From Pseudoalteromonas sp. FUC4 (GTDB taxonomy: Bacteria; Pseudomonadota; Gammaproteobacteria; Enterobacterales; Alteromonadaceae), in the NCBI RefSeq assembly GCF_008370255.1, contig NZ_SEUI01000001.1, forward strand, positions 680,897 through 744,896: a stretch of DNA of 64,000 nt. Direction: 5' to 3'. The notes below the pieces were generated by a model. The model was given only the letters and a program-made list of their open reading frames with translations. It was not told the origin of the DNA and ran no database searches. This document shows positions 19,536 to 28,837 of this stretch, piece by piece; position 1 is the first letter of the stretch; each line of letters begins with the position of its first letter. The position numbers and the translations under genes were made by a program.

Positions 19536-20735
19536 TCAAAAAATTAAACTAATTAGTTTGTAGCTACTTAGCCCAAAAATTAGGATTAAAACGGGTAGGG
19601 TTACCAGGTTTAACATCAAAGAGTTAGTGTAGTTTCCCATAACCCCTTTTTGATTAACCAGCCATACAAGGTAGGTGCTAACAATAGGAAGTAATAGCCC
19701 GTTAGCCGCTTGTGCGAATATAATGACCGCGACAGGGTCTAAACCGAGTGATGCCACCGCAGCACCAAACAATAAAATAACAATAGCAACGCCTTTAAAA
19801 CGTGCGTTACCCATATCGTTTGACCAACCTAACATGCCACACACAGCGTAAGCACCCGCAAGTGGCGCTGTAATCGCGCTTGTTAAACCTGCAGCAAATA
19901 AACCAATAGCAAAAAAGTAATGAGCGGCGTCGCCAAGCAATGGCTCTAGCTGTACGGCCATGTTAGCAGCACTAATTTGCCCCGCATCGGTGCCATAAAA
20001 TGCAACTGAAGCTGTAGATAAAATAGCTAAAGTGATCACACCGCCTAAAGTGATTGATAGGCCTGTATCAACATTTGTTTGTTTAATCACTTTTTGCATG
20101 TCGCTGTTACTGTCGTGTCTAGCAGCGAGTACGCCAGAGTGCAAAAATAAGTTATACGGAACAATGGTAGTACCAACTAAAGCGAGTATGGTTGTAATCG
20201 AACCCTCAGGCATACTAGGAATAAAACCAGCAAATACATCACCCAGTGAAGGCGCGGCCATTACAAGTGTTGAGATAAACACTAAGCTCATTAAAATAAC
20301 GAGTAAAATTAGCGCGTTTTCAACCACTTTATGTTTACCGCTATAAAGTAAAGCTGCACTTAAAAAAGCAATAAGTGGTGTCCATAGTTGGGAGTTAACT
20401 TGAGGGAATATTTCAATTAACCCCATGCTAGCGCCACTTAAGTTACCCGCTTCATAAGCTGCACTGCCCACACCAATCGCGCTAATGACTAAAAATATGG
20501 CTAAAGATTTAAATAAGGGCGTTTGAATATGTGCTCTGAGCGCTTGAGCTAAATCTTGCCCGGTAGCAACGCCAAGGCGCGCCGCCATAGATTGTAATAA
20601 TATAGTGGCAATAACTGAAAACAGTAATGTCCATATAAGTGCAAAACCAAAGTTTGCACCTGCCACGCTGGCGGTAGTAATAGTCCCTGGTCCAATGAAG
20701 GCGGCGGTGACAAGTAGTCCTGGTCCTAATCGCAT
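19536..20735 (-). CDS. Nramp-family metal transporter with altered metal site
   Basis: An inner-membrane carrier of the Nramp (LeuT-fold) family, 399 residues and about eleven helices. Seen: in helix 1 the canonical DPGN is replaced by GPGT (FIGPGTITTASVAGANFG). In helix 6 the canonical MPH is VPY (GTTIVPYNLFLHSG). Known: in Nramp transporters the Asp and Asn of DPGN and the helix-6 Met bind Mn2+ or Fe2+. Inferred: this member does not handle those ions in the usual way and may carry another substrate such as Mg2+. AAGG lies seven bases before ATG 20735. It is a single gene, downstream of a repeat-rich spacer. Confidence 0.9.
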   Translation of the reverse strand: MRLGPGLLVTAAFIGPGTITTASVAGANFGFALIWTLLFSVIATILLQSMAARLGVATGQDLAQALRAHIQTPLFKSLAIFLVISAIGVGSAAYEAGNLSGASMGLIEIFPQVNSQLWTPLIAFLSAALLYSGKHKVVENALILLVILMSLVFISTLVMAAPSLGDVFAGFIPSMPEGSITTILALVGTTIVPYNLFLHSGVLAARHDSNSDMQKVIKQTNVDTGLSITLGGVITLAILSTASVAFYGTDAGQISAANMAVQLEPLLGDAAHYFFAIGLFAAGLTSAITAPLAGAYAVCGMLGWSNDMGNARFKGVAIVILLFGAAVASLGLDPVAVIIFAQAANGLLLPIVSTYLVWLVNQKGVMGNYTNSLMLNLVTLPVLILIFGLSSYKLISLIF

Positions 20736-20899
20736 AATTGACCTTAATAGTGCTATTGCATGTTGCTATTTAAAGTTACATCTAACGTTTAAAACCAATA
20801 TTTATACGCGATGCCGATTGTGTTATTGCTGCCACTTAAACTAAGTGCCCTGCAACGATAGTCGCCCCTTGACTGGCTCTTTTTTAATAAGCATAAGTT

Positions 20900-21091
20900 A
20901 TACCAATCCACAATAATACTTAATCAATTTGAGGGACTAAATCTGACGCTAACTGCGTTAAAAATTTCTGATATACGACTGCATGGATGCAGGAGCAATT
21001 GCTGAGAACAACTAAATAACGAAATTTTTGCCTGGTCATCGACACGATTTTCTCACCTCAGAATAGATCACTTAATTAAGCGAATTGCTAT
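20900..21091. repeat. MITE-like intergenic repeat of about 190 bases
   Basis: The element starts ATACCAATCC (20900) and its other end, read in reverse complement, starts ATAGCAATTCGC (21091). It therefore has short imperfect terminal inverted repeats. Inside is a perfect small hairpin, CTGCATGGATGCAG, at 20979-20992, near GACGCTAACTGCGTTAAAAA. There is no open reading frame. This fits a non-autonomous dispersed repeat of the kind common in Pseudoalteromonas spacers. The flanking 20736-20899 and 21092-21190 show nothing else recognisable. Confidence 0.55.
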
Positions 21092-21190
21092 TAAAAAAGG
21101 TTGCGTAGGATACCAACTTGTATATAAATTTAAAGGGGTTAAAGTGCGTTTGCATGAATTTCAAACGAATATATAAGCGAATTAAATAAC

Positions 21191-21216
21191 TGATGCCGAT
21201 ATTTATATCGGCATCA
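21191..21216 (-). terminator. Probable terminator of avtA
   Basis: A near-palindromic stem, TGATGCCGATAT with ATATCGGCATCA, lies seven bases beyond the avtA stop. On the minus strand the following sequence, GTTATTTAATT, is only moderately U-rich. Confidence 0.6.
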
Positions 21217-21222
21217 TTATAT

Positions 21223-22485
21223 TTACTTTATTAGGTTTTTAATCGCTTCTAAGCCTTTTTTTAGGGTATCTGCATCGGTAGCATAGTTAATACGAATACA
21301 CTCGTGCTTGTGCGCCCAGCTGTCGTCAATGCCGATAAAAAAGTTGTGCCCAGGAATTACATAAACGTCTTGCTCTTTAAGCTTTTGATACAACACCTCG
21401 CTTGTCATTTTTGCATCTTTAAACCACAGCCACATAAAAAAGGCGCCTTCAACTTTGTGCAAATAAACAGGCAGTTCAGCAAACACTTCGTCAAACAACT
21501 CAATTGCTATGTGTGCTTTATTACGATAAAAAGGCAGTACAACGTTGCGGCACAGTGGCAGTAGTTCGTTGTCGTTAATTAAGCGTGTCACTAAGCTCGG
21601 ACCAATACTATTTGGCGATAAAACCATGCTGCCGTTTACGCGGCCAATTGCTTTAATAATCTGATTATTGGCAACCACAATACCGCTGCGTAAACCCGGT
21701 AGGCCCAGTTTTGAAAGTGACATACATAAAATAATGTTTGAGTTCCACGTTAGGTTTGCATCGGTGTAAATACAACCTGGGAACGGATCGCCGTATGCGT
21801 TATCAATAATGAGTGGAATGCCATATTGCCTAGCAAGCAAATCAAGGTGTTTTACTTCATCGTCAGTAATTACATTACCTGTTGGGTTGGTAGGGCGTGA
21901 TACGCACAGCGCGCTTATGCTGCTGTCGTTTGCTAATGTGTTTTCAACCGCTTTAAAATCAATGACGTATTTAAACTGTTTTGATGCACTACCTGTATTT
22001 AAAGTTTCGATATCAGGCTTTATGGCAACAAACATATCAGCAGATAAACCTTGATCGGCATAACCTATATACTCTGGCGCGAGGGGGAATAAAATCTTTT
22101 TGTGGCTGCCATCAGGCATTTCGCCTGCCAACATATTAAACAACACAAAAAAGTTAGCTTGACTGCCATTACCCAGTGCTACGTTATCGGCGCTAATATC
22201 CCATGCATACTCTTTACTTAGCTGGCCAGCTAATGCTGCTCTAAACTCGTCGTTACCGGTTGGGCCATCGTAAAGGCCAAATACTTGCGATACTTTATTG
22301 CTGGCAACAAGATTTTGTAATTCACTTAAAAAAACCTCATTTACTTGTGGTACTAATGCGGGGTTACCGCCACCCAGCATAACAATATTAGGATTGTTAC
22401 TGTTTTTAGCCCCGCCTAAATCTTCCATTAACTGAGTAATGCCGTTGGGTTGTGTAAATTTAGTGCCAAAGTTTGAGTAGTTCAT
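21223..22485 (-). CDS. avtA: Valine-pyruvate aminotransferase
   Basis: AvtA is a PLP enzyme that interconverts valine/2-ketoisovalerate and alanine/pyruvate. The 420-residue product matches E. coli AvtA in length and begins with the same pattern, FGTKFTQPNGITQLMEDL and IVMLGGGNPALVPQ. The PLP lysine is in SLSKLGLPGLRSG (about residue 255), with VSRPTNPTGNV and DNAYGDPFPG before it. The start at ATG 22485 agrees with the family. It is transcribed alone. The product may share alanine with the ald-encoded dehydrogenase, but the genes are far apart. Confidence 0.95.
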   Translation of the reverse strand: MNYSNFGTKFTQPNGITQLMEDLGGAKNSNNPNIVMLGGGNPALVPQVNEVFLSELQNLVASNKVSQVFGLYDGPTGNDEFRAALAGQLSKEYAWDISADNVALGNGSQANFFVLFNMLAGEMPDGSHKKILFPLAPEYIGYADQGLSADMFVAIKPDIETLNTGSASKQFKYVIDFKAVENTLANDSSISALCVSRPTNPTGNVITDDEVKHLDLLARQYGIPLIIDNAYGDPFPGCIYTDANLTWNSNIILCMSLSKLGLPGLRSGIVVANNQIIKAIGRVNGSMVLSPNSIGPSLVTRLINDNELLPLCRNVVLPFYRNKAHIAIELFDEVFAELPVYLHKVEGAFFMWLWFKDAKMTSEVLYQKLKEQDVYVIPGHNFFIGIDDSWAHKHECIRINYATDADTLKKGLEAIKNLIK

Positions 22486-22621
22486 AATACATAGCGTTTG
22501 TTAGTAATGGGGAGGGCAGTATAGCGTAAATAAAGGGCTTAAATTCGATGATGAGAATAATTCAATGCTTAGCTTTGTAGTTGGCTATGACAATGTAATT
22601 TTTTATAAAACAAAGGCTAAG

Positions 22622-23281
22622 TTAAGGCTTTTTAACGCCGTACAAAAACTCTTCGCCGCAGTCCATATACAAATCAAATTTGGCCATAACTTTGGTAAAC
22701 ATGGGGGCGTGTAAAAACTCGTTTAACCATGCGCGAACATGCGTGTATTCACTTTGTAAGTACCAATGTTTATCTACACGGGCAAACTGTCTAATAAATG
22801 GCAGCAGGGCATAATCGGCTAGACTTTTTTCATCGCCTATTAAGTATTTATGTGTGGTTAGTTTTACTTCAAATTGCTTAATAAACTCTTCGCAGGCTTT
22901 TTGGTAATAAATTTGTGCCATGTCTTTTGTACGCGCATAAAATTTGTACTTTTCGAGCACAGGTTTAAATTGCGTATCGTTTAGCTTAATTAACTCAAGC
23001 ATCCGCTCAAGTGCTAATGGGTCTTGAGTATGCAGTAAATTATGCGGATCGTTTTGCTTTAAAGCCCACAGCATAATATCTAGGCTTTCATCTATAACTT
23101 GATTATTCGGCAGTAATAAAACTGGCACCGTGCCTTTTGGCGATATTTGCAAAAGATGCGGCGGTTTATTTTTAGTTTTTATAGCGCGTAGTAGCACGTG
23201 TTGCTCTGCCATTAAAATACCCATTCGTGCACGCATTGCGTATGGGCAGTGTTGTAATGAATATAATAATGGCAATGTCAT
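22622..23281 (-). CDS. Glutathione S-transferase family protein
   Basis: A 219-residue cytosolic protein with an N-terminal thioredoxin-like domain, LYSLQHCPYAMRARMG, SPKGTVPVLLL and VIDESLDIM, and an all-helical C-terminal domain with KSLADYALLPFIRQFA. The single cysteine in CPYA suggests a glutaredoxin-2 or omega-class type enzyme that forms mixed disulfides with glutathione rather than a Tyr/Ser transferase. The substrate is unknown. ATG 23281 lies ten bases after the stop of the U32 gene, so the two are very likely cotranscribed, U32 first. Confidence 0.88.
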   Translation of the reverse strand: MTLPLLYSLQHCPYAMRARMGILMAEQHVLLRAIKTKNKPPHLLQISPKGTVPVLLLPNNQVIDESLDIMLWALKQNDPHNLLHTQDPLALERMLELIKLNDTQFKPVLEKYKFYARTKDMAQIYYQKACEEFIKQFEVKLTTHKYLIGDEKSLADYALLPFIRQFARVDKHWYLQSEYTHVRAWLNEFLHAPMFTKVMAKFDLYMDCGEEFLYGVKKP

Positions 23282-23291
23282 GTTAGTTACC

Positions 23292-25583
23292 TTAGCTGTT
23301 TAGGCCTTCAACATACTGCTGACGGGTTTGTACTTTAACCAAGCTATTTAAGTGTTCAACCGCTTGTGTTTGCCCTTTGATTAAATCTTGAAAATGCGCA
23401 AGTAACACGGCTTTATCCAGTTTTTCTTTATCGCCTGAGCCAATGTCGGTTAAATCAATCATAAATTCGTCAAATTTGTCGGCAAAGTCACTCACAATAT
23501 CCATGTTTAAAAATTGCTCATGGTTATAAATACTTGGGTAGCCGCCTTTTTGTTTATCAATAGCAAAGCTAATACCTTTAACATTGGTAACGGTGGTTTC
23601 TTTTTTACAGCTCAGCATACAGCTTGCGTCAATGCGTGGTTTTTTACATCCTACTGTTTGCTGGAAAAAACACTGTCGGCTAGTCATCATTAGTATTGGA
23701 TGATAAATGCTGTACATCATTTTAAAATTGTTAGGGCGTTTAATATTACGCATTTGTGGTTTGTTTATTTCGTTTGAAATAAACGCGCCTTTTGCGTTTA
23801 AATCTTCTTGTAGTGTTAGTAATGCATAAGAGTTTGTGGTGTTTAACAACGGGCCTGCAATCCAATCAATACCCATTTGTACTGCTTTAAATGCAACGCC
23901 TGTGTTGTTACTAATAATAAGCTTAGGTTTTACAACCTCGAGCAAACGTACCGCTTCTTCAAAATCTTTACCAATTAACACCGCCGGAAACCACGGAATT
24001 AACTGTGGGTGCTTTAAAAATACATTAATATATTTATCGTTATCGGTTCTAAAGCTCTCTGGTAATTTAAAGTAAACATCGCCACCTGTTAAATCACATA
24101 GGTGAACGTCTTTTATGTCCGATATTAAAATAGAGAGTGTTGTTTTGTTATCGGCTTTAGGGTGGTTTACTAGGTTTGGCAGTTCAACAGGGGCGAGTAC
24201 GTCTTTGCCTTCGTTTAATAAAAACGCGACTTGCTTCTTAATACGGGCAAGCTCTTTAAACGGAATGCTCAAGTTATCGCCTAAGTTTGAGTAATCCATA
24301 TTTTTAATTTCAAAATTGGCATTACTAAAGCTTTTAAAGCGTTTATCAATAGCTGCTATATCAACAATTGATTTATCAGCGGCTTGCATAGGCATTTGTG
24401 ATTGAACTTCAAAGCGCTGAGGTTGCAGAGCGCTTTGCTCTGCTAGGGTGTTGTCGTGTTTATCGTTTATTATCAGTGTTACTGTAAATGGCTGGTTTAA
24501 TTGGCCGTCAAACTCAAAGCGTAGTTCTCGTTTTGAAATATCTAAAAACTCAATCTTCTTTTTAACTAACGTATCAATGTCATTTTTTTCTGCGGCGAGC
24601 TCTTGTTGTGCATCGTAAATTTGCACAACCGAAATCGCGTTACTCTTTTCGTTAGCGTGATCAAAGCTATGGTCGCGCGGGTTGTCGGTAAACATGTTTT
24701 TGGTCATGTCACCTTGCAAAAACTTATTAGTAAAATTACGGTTAAATACTTTGTATAAGCTTGAATCGTCTTCAATTAAGTTACCGGTTTGTACAAAGGT
24801 ATCTATTTGTTTGCGCCAGCTATCAATAACGGTATGTACGTAGTTAGCACCTTTAATGCGACCTTCTACTTTTAATGAGTCAACACCTGCGGCTACCAAC
24901 TCCGGTAAATCAAAATAGGCTGAATTATCTTTTAAGTTTAACGGATGCTTGTTACCCATAGCCGTTGGCTCGTATTCATCACGACATGCTTGTGAGCAGC
25001 GACCACGGTTACCTGAGTTACCTACACTTACTGAGCTTGAATAACATTGCCCCGAAAACGCGATACATAAAGCACCATGTACAAACACTTCGGTTAAAAC
25101 ATCGCATTTATGCGCTACGTCGGTCAGTATTTTAATTTCAGTTAAGTTAAGCTCGCGCGATAAATTTACACGTGTAGCGCCAATGCGCGCTAAAAACTCA
25201 ACTTGTGATTCGTTATGCGTGGTTAACTGAGTTGATGCGTGAATATGTAAAGTAGGAAAGTGCTTTTTAACTATATTGAACAACCCTAAATCTTGCACAA
25301 TAATGCCATCGAGCGTGGTATTTACTAGCTGGTTTAGTAGCTTAAAGAGTGCACCCATTTCGTGCTCTAATATAACTACATTTAGCGTTAAAAATATTTC
25401 ACAGCCGTATTCATGGGCTAGGCGAAGTGCGCCGTTAAGCTCATCAAACGAAAGATTAGACGCTCGGTTACGTGCATTAAAGGTATCTAACCCACAATAA
25501 ACCGCATTAGCACCGGCTACAATGGCGGCTTTTACCGCGTTTACATCACCGCCTGGGGCTAATAGTTCAATCTTTCTACTCAT
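23292..25583 (-). CDS. U32 family protein, RlhA/TrhP-like hydroxylation factor
   Basis: U32 proteins were named as collagenase-like peptidases, but the studied E. coli members hydroxylate cytidine in 23S rRNA (RlhA) or uridine in tRNA (TrhP). Seen: IELLAPGGDVNAVKAAI at the start, the family signature VFVHGALCIAFSGQC, and NRGRCSQACR, which supplies the cysteine set thought to hold an Fe-S cluster. A second cysteine cluster in the C-terminal 150 residues includes CFFQQTVGCKK and CMLSCKK. The 763 residues exceed E. coli RlhA (about 650). I place the start at ATG 25583 (MSRKIELL); 30 upstream codons to 25673 are open but unlike the family. I cannot tell which RNA is modified. Confidence 0.88.
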   Translation of the reverse strand: MSRKIELLAPGGDVNAVKAAIVAGANAVYCGLDTFNARNRASNLSFDELNGALRLAHEYGCEIFLTLNVVILEHEMGALFKLLNQLVNTTLDGIIVQDLGLFNIVKKHFPTLHIHASTQLTTHNESQVEFLARIGATRVNLSRELNLTEIKILTDVAHKCDVLTEVFVHGALCIAFSGQCYSSSVSVGNSGNRGRCSQACRDEYEPTAMGNKHPLNLKDNSAYFDLPELVAAGVDSLKVEGRIKGANYVHTVIDSWRKQIDTFVQTGNLIEDDSSLYKVFNRNFTNKFLQGDMTKNMFTDNPRDHSFDHANEKSNAISVVQIYDAQQELAAEKNDIDTLVKKKIEFLDISKRELRFEFDGQLNQPFTVTLIINDKHDNTLAEQSALQPQRFEVQSQMPMQAADKSIVDIAAIDKRFKSFSNANFEIKNMDYSNLGDNLSIPFKELARIKKQVAFLLNEGKDVLAPVELPNLVNHPKADNKTTLSILISDIKDVHLCDLTGGDVYFKLPESFRTDNDKYINVFLKHPQLIPWFPAVLIGKDFEEAVRLLEVVKPKLIISNNTGVAFKAVQMGIDWIAGPLLNTTNSYALLTLQEDLNAKGAFISNEINKPQMRNIKRPNNFKMMYSIYHPILMMTSRQCFFQQTVGCKKPRIDASCMLSCKKETTVTNVKGISFAIDKQKGGYPSIYNHEQFLNMDIVSDFADKFDEFMIDLTDIGSGDKEKLDKAVLLAHFQDLIKGQTQAVEHLNSLVKVQTRQQYVEGLNS

Positions 25584-25787
25584 TACAATGTCGCTTCGCT
25601 CATATTTAATTGCCGCGAATTTTATCTGGTTAAGCACGTTAATGCTATTTATTGAGGGATATAATAAATACATAATTAAAAGACTGTATAAAATTGTTAT
25701 TAAGCTGGCTGATTTATTACGTAAACATGTAATAAAAATGATAGTTTATAAGCCAGCAACACTTTCAACTTTACTTAGGCGAACCCC

Positions 25788-26903
25788 ATCAGCAATCAAG
25801 ATCTTAAACAGTTAGATACAGATTTAAACCGTGATGAATCTGGAATTATTAACACCCAACTAAAAATAGCCACATTTAACCTGTTTAACTATCTTGAGCC
25901 GCCCAATGCATACTATGAGTTTGAGAAAATTTATACCGCGCAGCAGTGGGCTAAAAAGCAGCGTTGGATTGTTGATTACTTAACAGGACATGCGCCTGAT
26001 GTGATTGGTTTTCAGGAAGTGTTTAGTATTGACTCATTAAAAGAGCTAGTAGGCGAGCAAGGTTATAATGACTTTGCTGTAGTTGATACACCAGAGGTGA
26101 TTGATGACTTTATTTATAAACGCCCCGTAGTGGCAATCGCCTCTAAATACCCGATAGTTGAAGTAGCAGCGGTTGAGCACGATAGTGAGCTTGCAAATGC
26201 GCTTGGCCTTAATAGTGAGTTTACTTTTAGTCGCAAAGTACTAAGAGCAACTATAACGCTGCCGCATATAGGCAATACTGATTGTTACGTGGTGCATTTT
26301 AAATCTAAGCGCCCAATGATTAATGTTGATGAGCATAATAAAGAGCTTACACCCGAGCAAAACATAATTGAAATTTTAAAAGCGAATGTAGCGGGTGGGT
26401 GGGGCTCAACTATTCAACGTGGCAGTGAAGCTACATTACTAATGATACAAATGATTACCCGTCGCGAAGCTACACAACAACCCATGCTATTAATGGGGGA
26501 CTTTAATAATGAACTTGCGGATGGCGTATTAAGCCATTTACTAACGAGTACGTTACGCTTTGCGCCTGCATTTGATGCTAAAACCTACTTAGCAAAATAT
26601 TGTTTAAATGATTCATGGGATTTGTTTGTTAAATCGCAGCTAATCAATGATGAGGTTTCTAACAGTGAAGTAACAACAAAAGCAACACCGTTAAGAGCAC
26701 CTACACATTATTATGGCGCTAGTAGCTCAGTACTTGATTACATTTTATTATCGTGTGAGTTTGATACTAGTTGCGATGACAGTTTTTTTGAAGTAAGTGA
26801 CTACAGTACTTACAACAGGCATTTGATAAATCCCGAGTTCGAGCGTGATGATTTAAGTACTGATCACGGGATTGTATTAGTTACGCTTAAACTGAGGGCG
26901 TAA
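25788..26903 (+). CDS. Endonuclease/exonuclease/phosphatase family protein, start codon unclear
   Basis: EEP-fold proteins cleave phosphodiesters or phosphoesters with a divalent metal. Seen in order: LKIATFNLFNYLEPP, IGFQEVFS (metal Glu), CYVVHFKSKRP, MLLMGDFNNE (catalytic GDFN), SVLDYILLS and STDHGIV (catalytic Asp-His). The first usual start codon in frame is GTG 26001, but the frame continues upstream to TAG 25776. It encodes the essential first strand and about 50 further residues, so translation must begin earlier. No ATG, GTG or TTG exists there. ATC 25788, nine bases after TTAGG, is one possibility; a mutated start or frameshift is another. No signal peptide. It converges with the response regulator gene, three bases apart. 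Confidence 0.75.
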   Translation: MSNQDLKQLDTDLNRDESGIINTQLKIATFNLFNYLEPPNAYYEFEKIYTAQQWAKKQRWIVDYLTGHAPDVIGFQEVFSIDSLKELVGEQGYNDFAVVDTPEVIDDFIYKRPVVAIASKYPIVEVAAVEHDSELANALGLNSEFTFSRKVLRATITLPHIGNTDCYVVHFKSKRPMINVDEHNKELTPEQNIIEILKANVAGGWGSTIQRGSEATLLMIQMITRREATQQPMLLMGDFNNELADGVLSHLLTSTLRFAPAFDAKTYLAKYCLNDSWDLFVKSQLINDEVSNSEVTTKATPLRAPTHYYGASSSVLDYILLSCEFDTSCDDSFFEVSDYSTYNRHLINPEFERDDLSTDHGIVLVTLKLRA

Positions 26904-26906
26904 CAA

Positions 26907-27635
26907 CTAAAGTGTAAGAGTTGATTTAAATAAACTCGTTTGACGCCTAGATACATCGACAATCACTCCGCTTGACAGTGTTAGTTCTAAACCTCCTGAA
27001 CTACATGGATTTATTGATTCGATTTTATTTAGCTGTACAATATTTTGACGGCTGATTCTAAAAAATAAATCACAGGGCAATCTGGGCTCAATTTGTGCTA
27101 ATGTCCTGTAAATCATTGGTTTTTTGTTTTCAAAATAAACTCGGGTGTAATTTCCCATCGCTTCAAATCGCTCTACATCGGCAAGCTTAACTAACCAGCA
27201 ATTGTGCCCGTCTTTAACAAAAAATTGGCTGTTCAGGGTCATAGTTACATCAGATATAGTTTGTTTTTCAATGGGTTTAGGTAGTGTTAATGTCTCTATT
27301 TTTTTGCACGCATGCTCTAAGCGTTCTTTGGTGTAGGGTTTGAGTAAGTAATCAATAGCATTTTGTTCAAATGCTTTTAGCGCGTATTCTTCAAATGCTG
27401 TTGTAAATATTACAGTTGGCGGTTGTTCAAGTTTGGTTAAAAAGTCAATGCCGCTGCCATCTGGTAAATCTATATCCAAAAAAATAAGCTCGGGTTGGTA
27501 TAATTTATAAACTTCTAGAGCTTGTTCAATGTTTTCTGCTTCAGCTACACATTCAATATAAGGTATATTTTTTAGTTGTGATTTCAGCTCTAATCGTGCC
27601 AGTCTGGAGTCTTCAATAATTATTGCTTTTATCAT
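26907..27635 (-). CDS. LytTR response regulator
   Basis: A cytoplasmic two-component regulator of about 242 residues. The receiver domain has the acidic pair IIIEDS, the phospho-acceptor Asp in LIFLDIDLPDGSG (about residue 53), Thr in VIFTTAFEEYA, and Lys in LLKPYTKERL. The C-terminal LytTR DNA-binding domain has VERFEAMGNYTRVYF and RISRQNIVQLNKI. I prefer ATG 27635 (MIKAIIIEDS) with GAG upstream; an ATG five codons earlier has no ribosome site. It lies 40 bases after the sensor kinase gene, its evident partner. Target genes are unknown. Confidence 0.93.
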   Translation of the reverse strand: MIKAIIIEDSRLARLELKSQLKNIPYIECVAEAENIEQALEVYKLYQPELIFLDIDLPDGSGIDFLTKLEQPPTVIFTTAFEEYALKAFEQNAIDYLLKPYTKERLEHACKKIETLTLPKPIEKQTISDVTMTLNSQFFVKDGHNCWLVKLADVERFEAMGNYTRVYFENKKPMIYRTLAQIEPRLPCDLFFRISRQNIVQLNKIESINPCSSGGLELTLSSGVIVDVSRRQTSLFKSTLTL

Positions 27636-27675
27636 GGTGATCTCATTCATTATTTTTAGTATGAAGTAGTGTGTT

Positions 27676-28749
27676 TTATTTTTGTAAAGGTAGCTTTATT
27701 TTTGCTAATACACCCAACTTAGAAGAGCTAAGTGTAAAGCTACTTTTCTCTGCGAACACAAGTAAAAGGCGCTGTTTAATGTTATTTAGCCCAACAGAAG
27801 TTGAATTTTTTGTGTTAACAGGGGATAGCACACCACTGTTTTCTACACTTAGTAACCAATAGGTATCTACGATTTGGCTTGAAATAATTATAGTGCCACC
27901 GTTTTTTAGTTTACCTATACCGTGCTTGACTGCGTTCTCAATCAATAGCTGTAAAATCATAGGAGGAACTGCTAACTCTAAGGTTTCAGGATTAAGTTTG
28001 TATTCAACCTCTAATTTATCTTCGAATTGTAATTTATTAAGCGCTATATATTGTTTAACCACTTCGAGTTCGTTTGATAAGGGGATAAGTTTTTCTTTAT
28101 CTATTTGCATTGTGTAACGCATTACTTCACTAAGGTGGGCTAGCATATCTCGTGCTCTGTCAGAGTCTTCTAATATAAGTGCGCGTATATTGTTTATTGC
28201 GTTAAATATGAAATGTGGATTAATTTGGCTTAACAAAATATCAAGCTTGGCCGTTTTTAATGACTGTTCAAGTGTAACTTTATCGTTGTGTGTTTGCTTT
28301 AAAAGTTGTTGTTTTTTTACTATTGCATAAATCACAGACCAAAAAAGTAATAGCAGCATAATTACAGGTGAGCTATATAAAATTTGTTGCCATAAGTCAG
28401 GCGTAACAGTTTGAAATATATAAGCTTGATTAGGGACTATAATTAGGGCATACAAAAATATAGCTGAAAATCCAGCAACGACAGAGCCCAATAATATATG
28501 CACAAGCCCAGAAAAACCGCTTTTATTGACCAAGTTATATTGGTAATATTTTCTTAGTGCACTGGTTGTAATTAACAAACATAATCCAAGTACTACAGAA
28601 TTAATTAGCTCTGAGAAATGAAAATATACAAAATATTGCCGAGTAGCTAAATTTAATAAAGTGAATAACCCCCACCCAGTAATTTGAATCATCCAAAATA
28701 ATGTGTTTGCTTGCGTGTTTTGTGTGTGGTGTTTTTTTAATATATTCAT
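27676..28749 (-). CDS. LytS/YehU-type sensor histidine kinase
   Basis: A 357-residue inner-membrane kinase. Residues 15-155 hold four predicted membrane helices with no large periplasmic domain. A short coiled coil (KQTHNDKVTLEQSLKTAK) leads to the His_kinase domain with phospho-acceptor His in LLSQINPHFIFNAINNI (about residue 197). The ATPase domain has the N-box LLIENAVKHGIG and a late SVGLNNIKQRL. Such kinases pair with LytTR regulators, and the regulator gene follows directly. The sensing region is membrane-embedded, so the signal may be lipophilic or a membrane state; that is inference. Confidence 0.93.
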   Translation of the reverse strand: MNILKKHHTQNTQANTLFWMIQITGWGLFTLLNLATRQYFVYFHFSELINSVVLGLCLLITTSALRKYYQYNLVNKSGFSGLVHILLGSVVAGFSAIFLYALIIVPNQAYIFQTVTPDLWQQILYSSPVIMLLLLFWSVIYAIVKKQQLLKQTHNDKVTLEQSLKTAKLDILLSQINPHFIFNAINNIRALILEDSDRARDMLAHLSEVMRYTMQIDKEKLIPLSNELEVVKQYIALNKLQFEDKLEVEYKLNPETLELAVPPMILQLLIENAVKHGIGKLKNGGTIIISSQIVDTYWLLSVENSGVLSPVNTKNSTSVGLNNIKQRLLLVFAEKSSFTLSSSKLGVLAKIKLPLQK

Positions 28750-28788
28750 CTCTATTTTCTTTTTAATAAAATAAATAAGAGCTATAAG

Positions 28789-28821
28789 TAAAAAAGGCTT
28801 TAAATAATGTTAAAGCCTTTT
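28789..28821 (-). terminator. Terminator of the alpha/beta hydrolase gene
   Basis: The stem AAAAGGCTTTAA/TTAAAGCCTTTT (28792-28803, 28810-28821) is followed on the minus strand by U-rich sequence. It separates the hydrolase from the kinase-regulator genes on the same strand. Confidence 0.82.
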
Positions 28822-28837
28822 AGGTTGTACTAAGCAA

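Noticed and set aside
26001..26903. GTG 26001 as the true start of the EEP-family gene.
   Set aside because: No ribosome site precedes it, and the essential first strand with ATFNLFNY lies upstream in the same frame.
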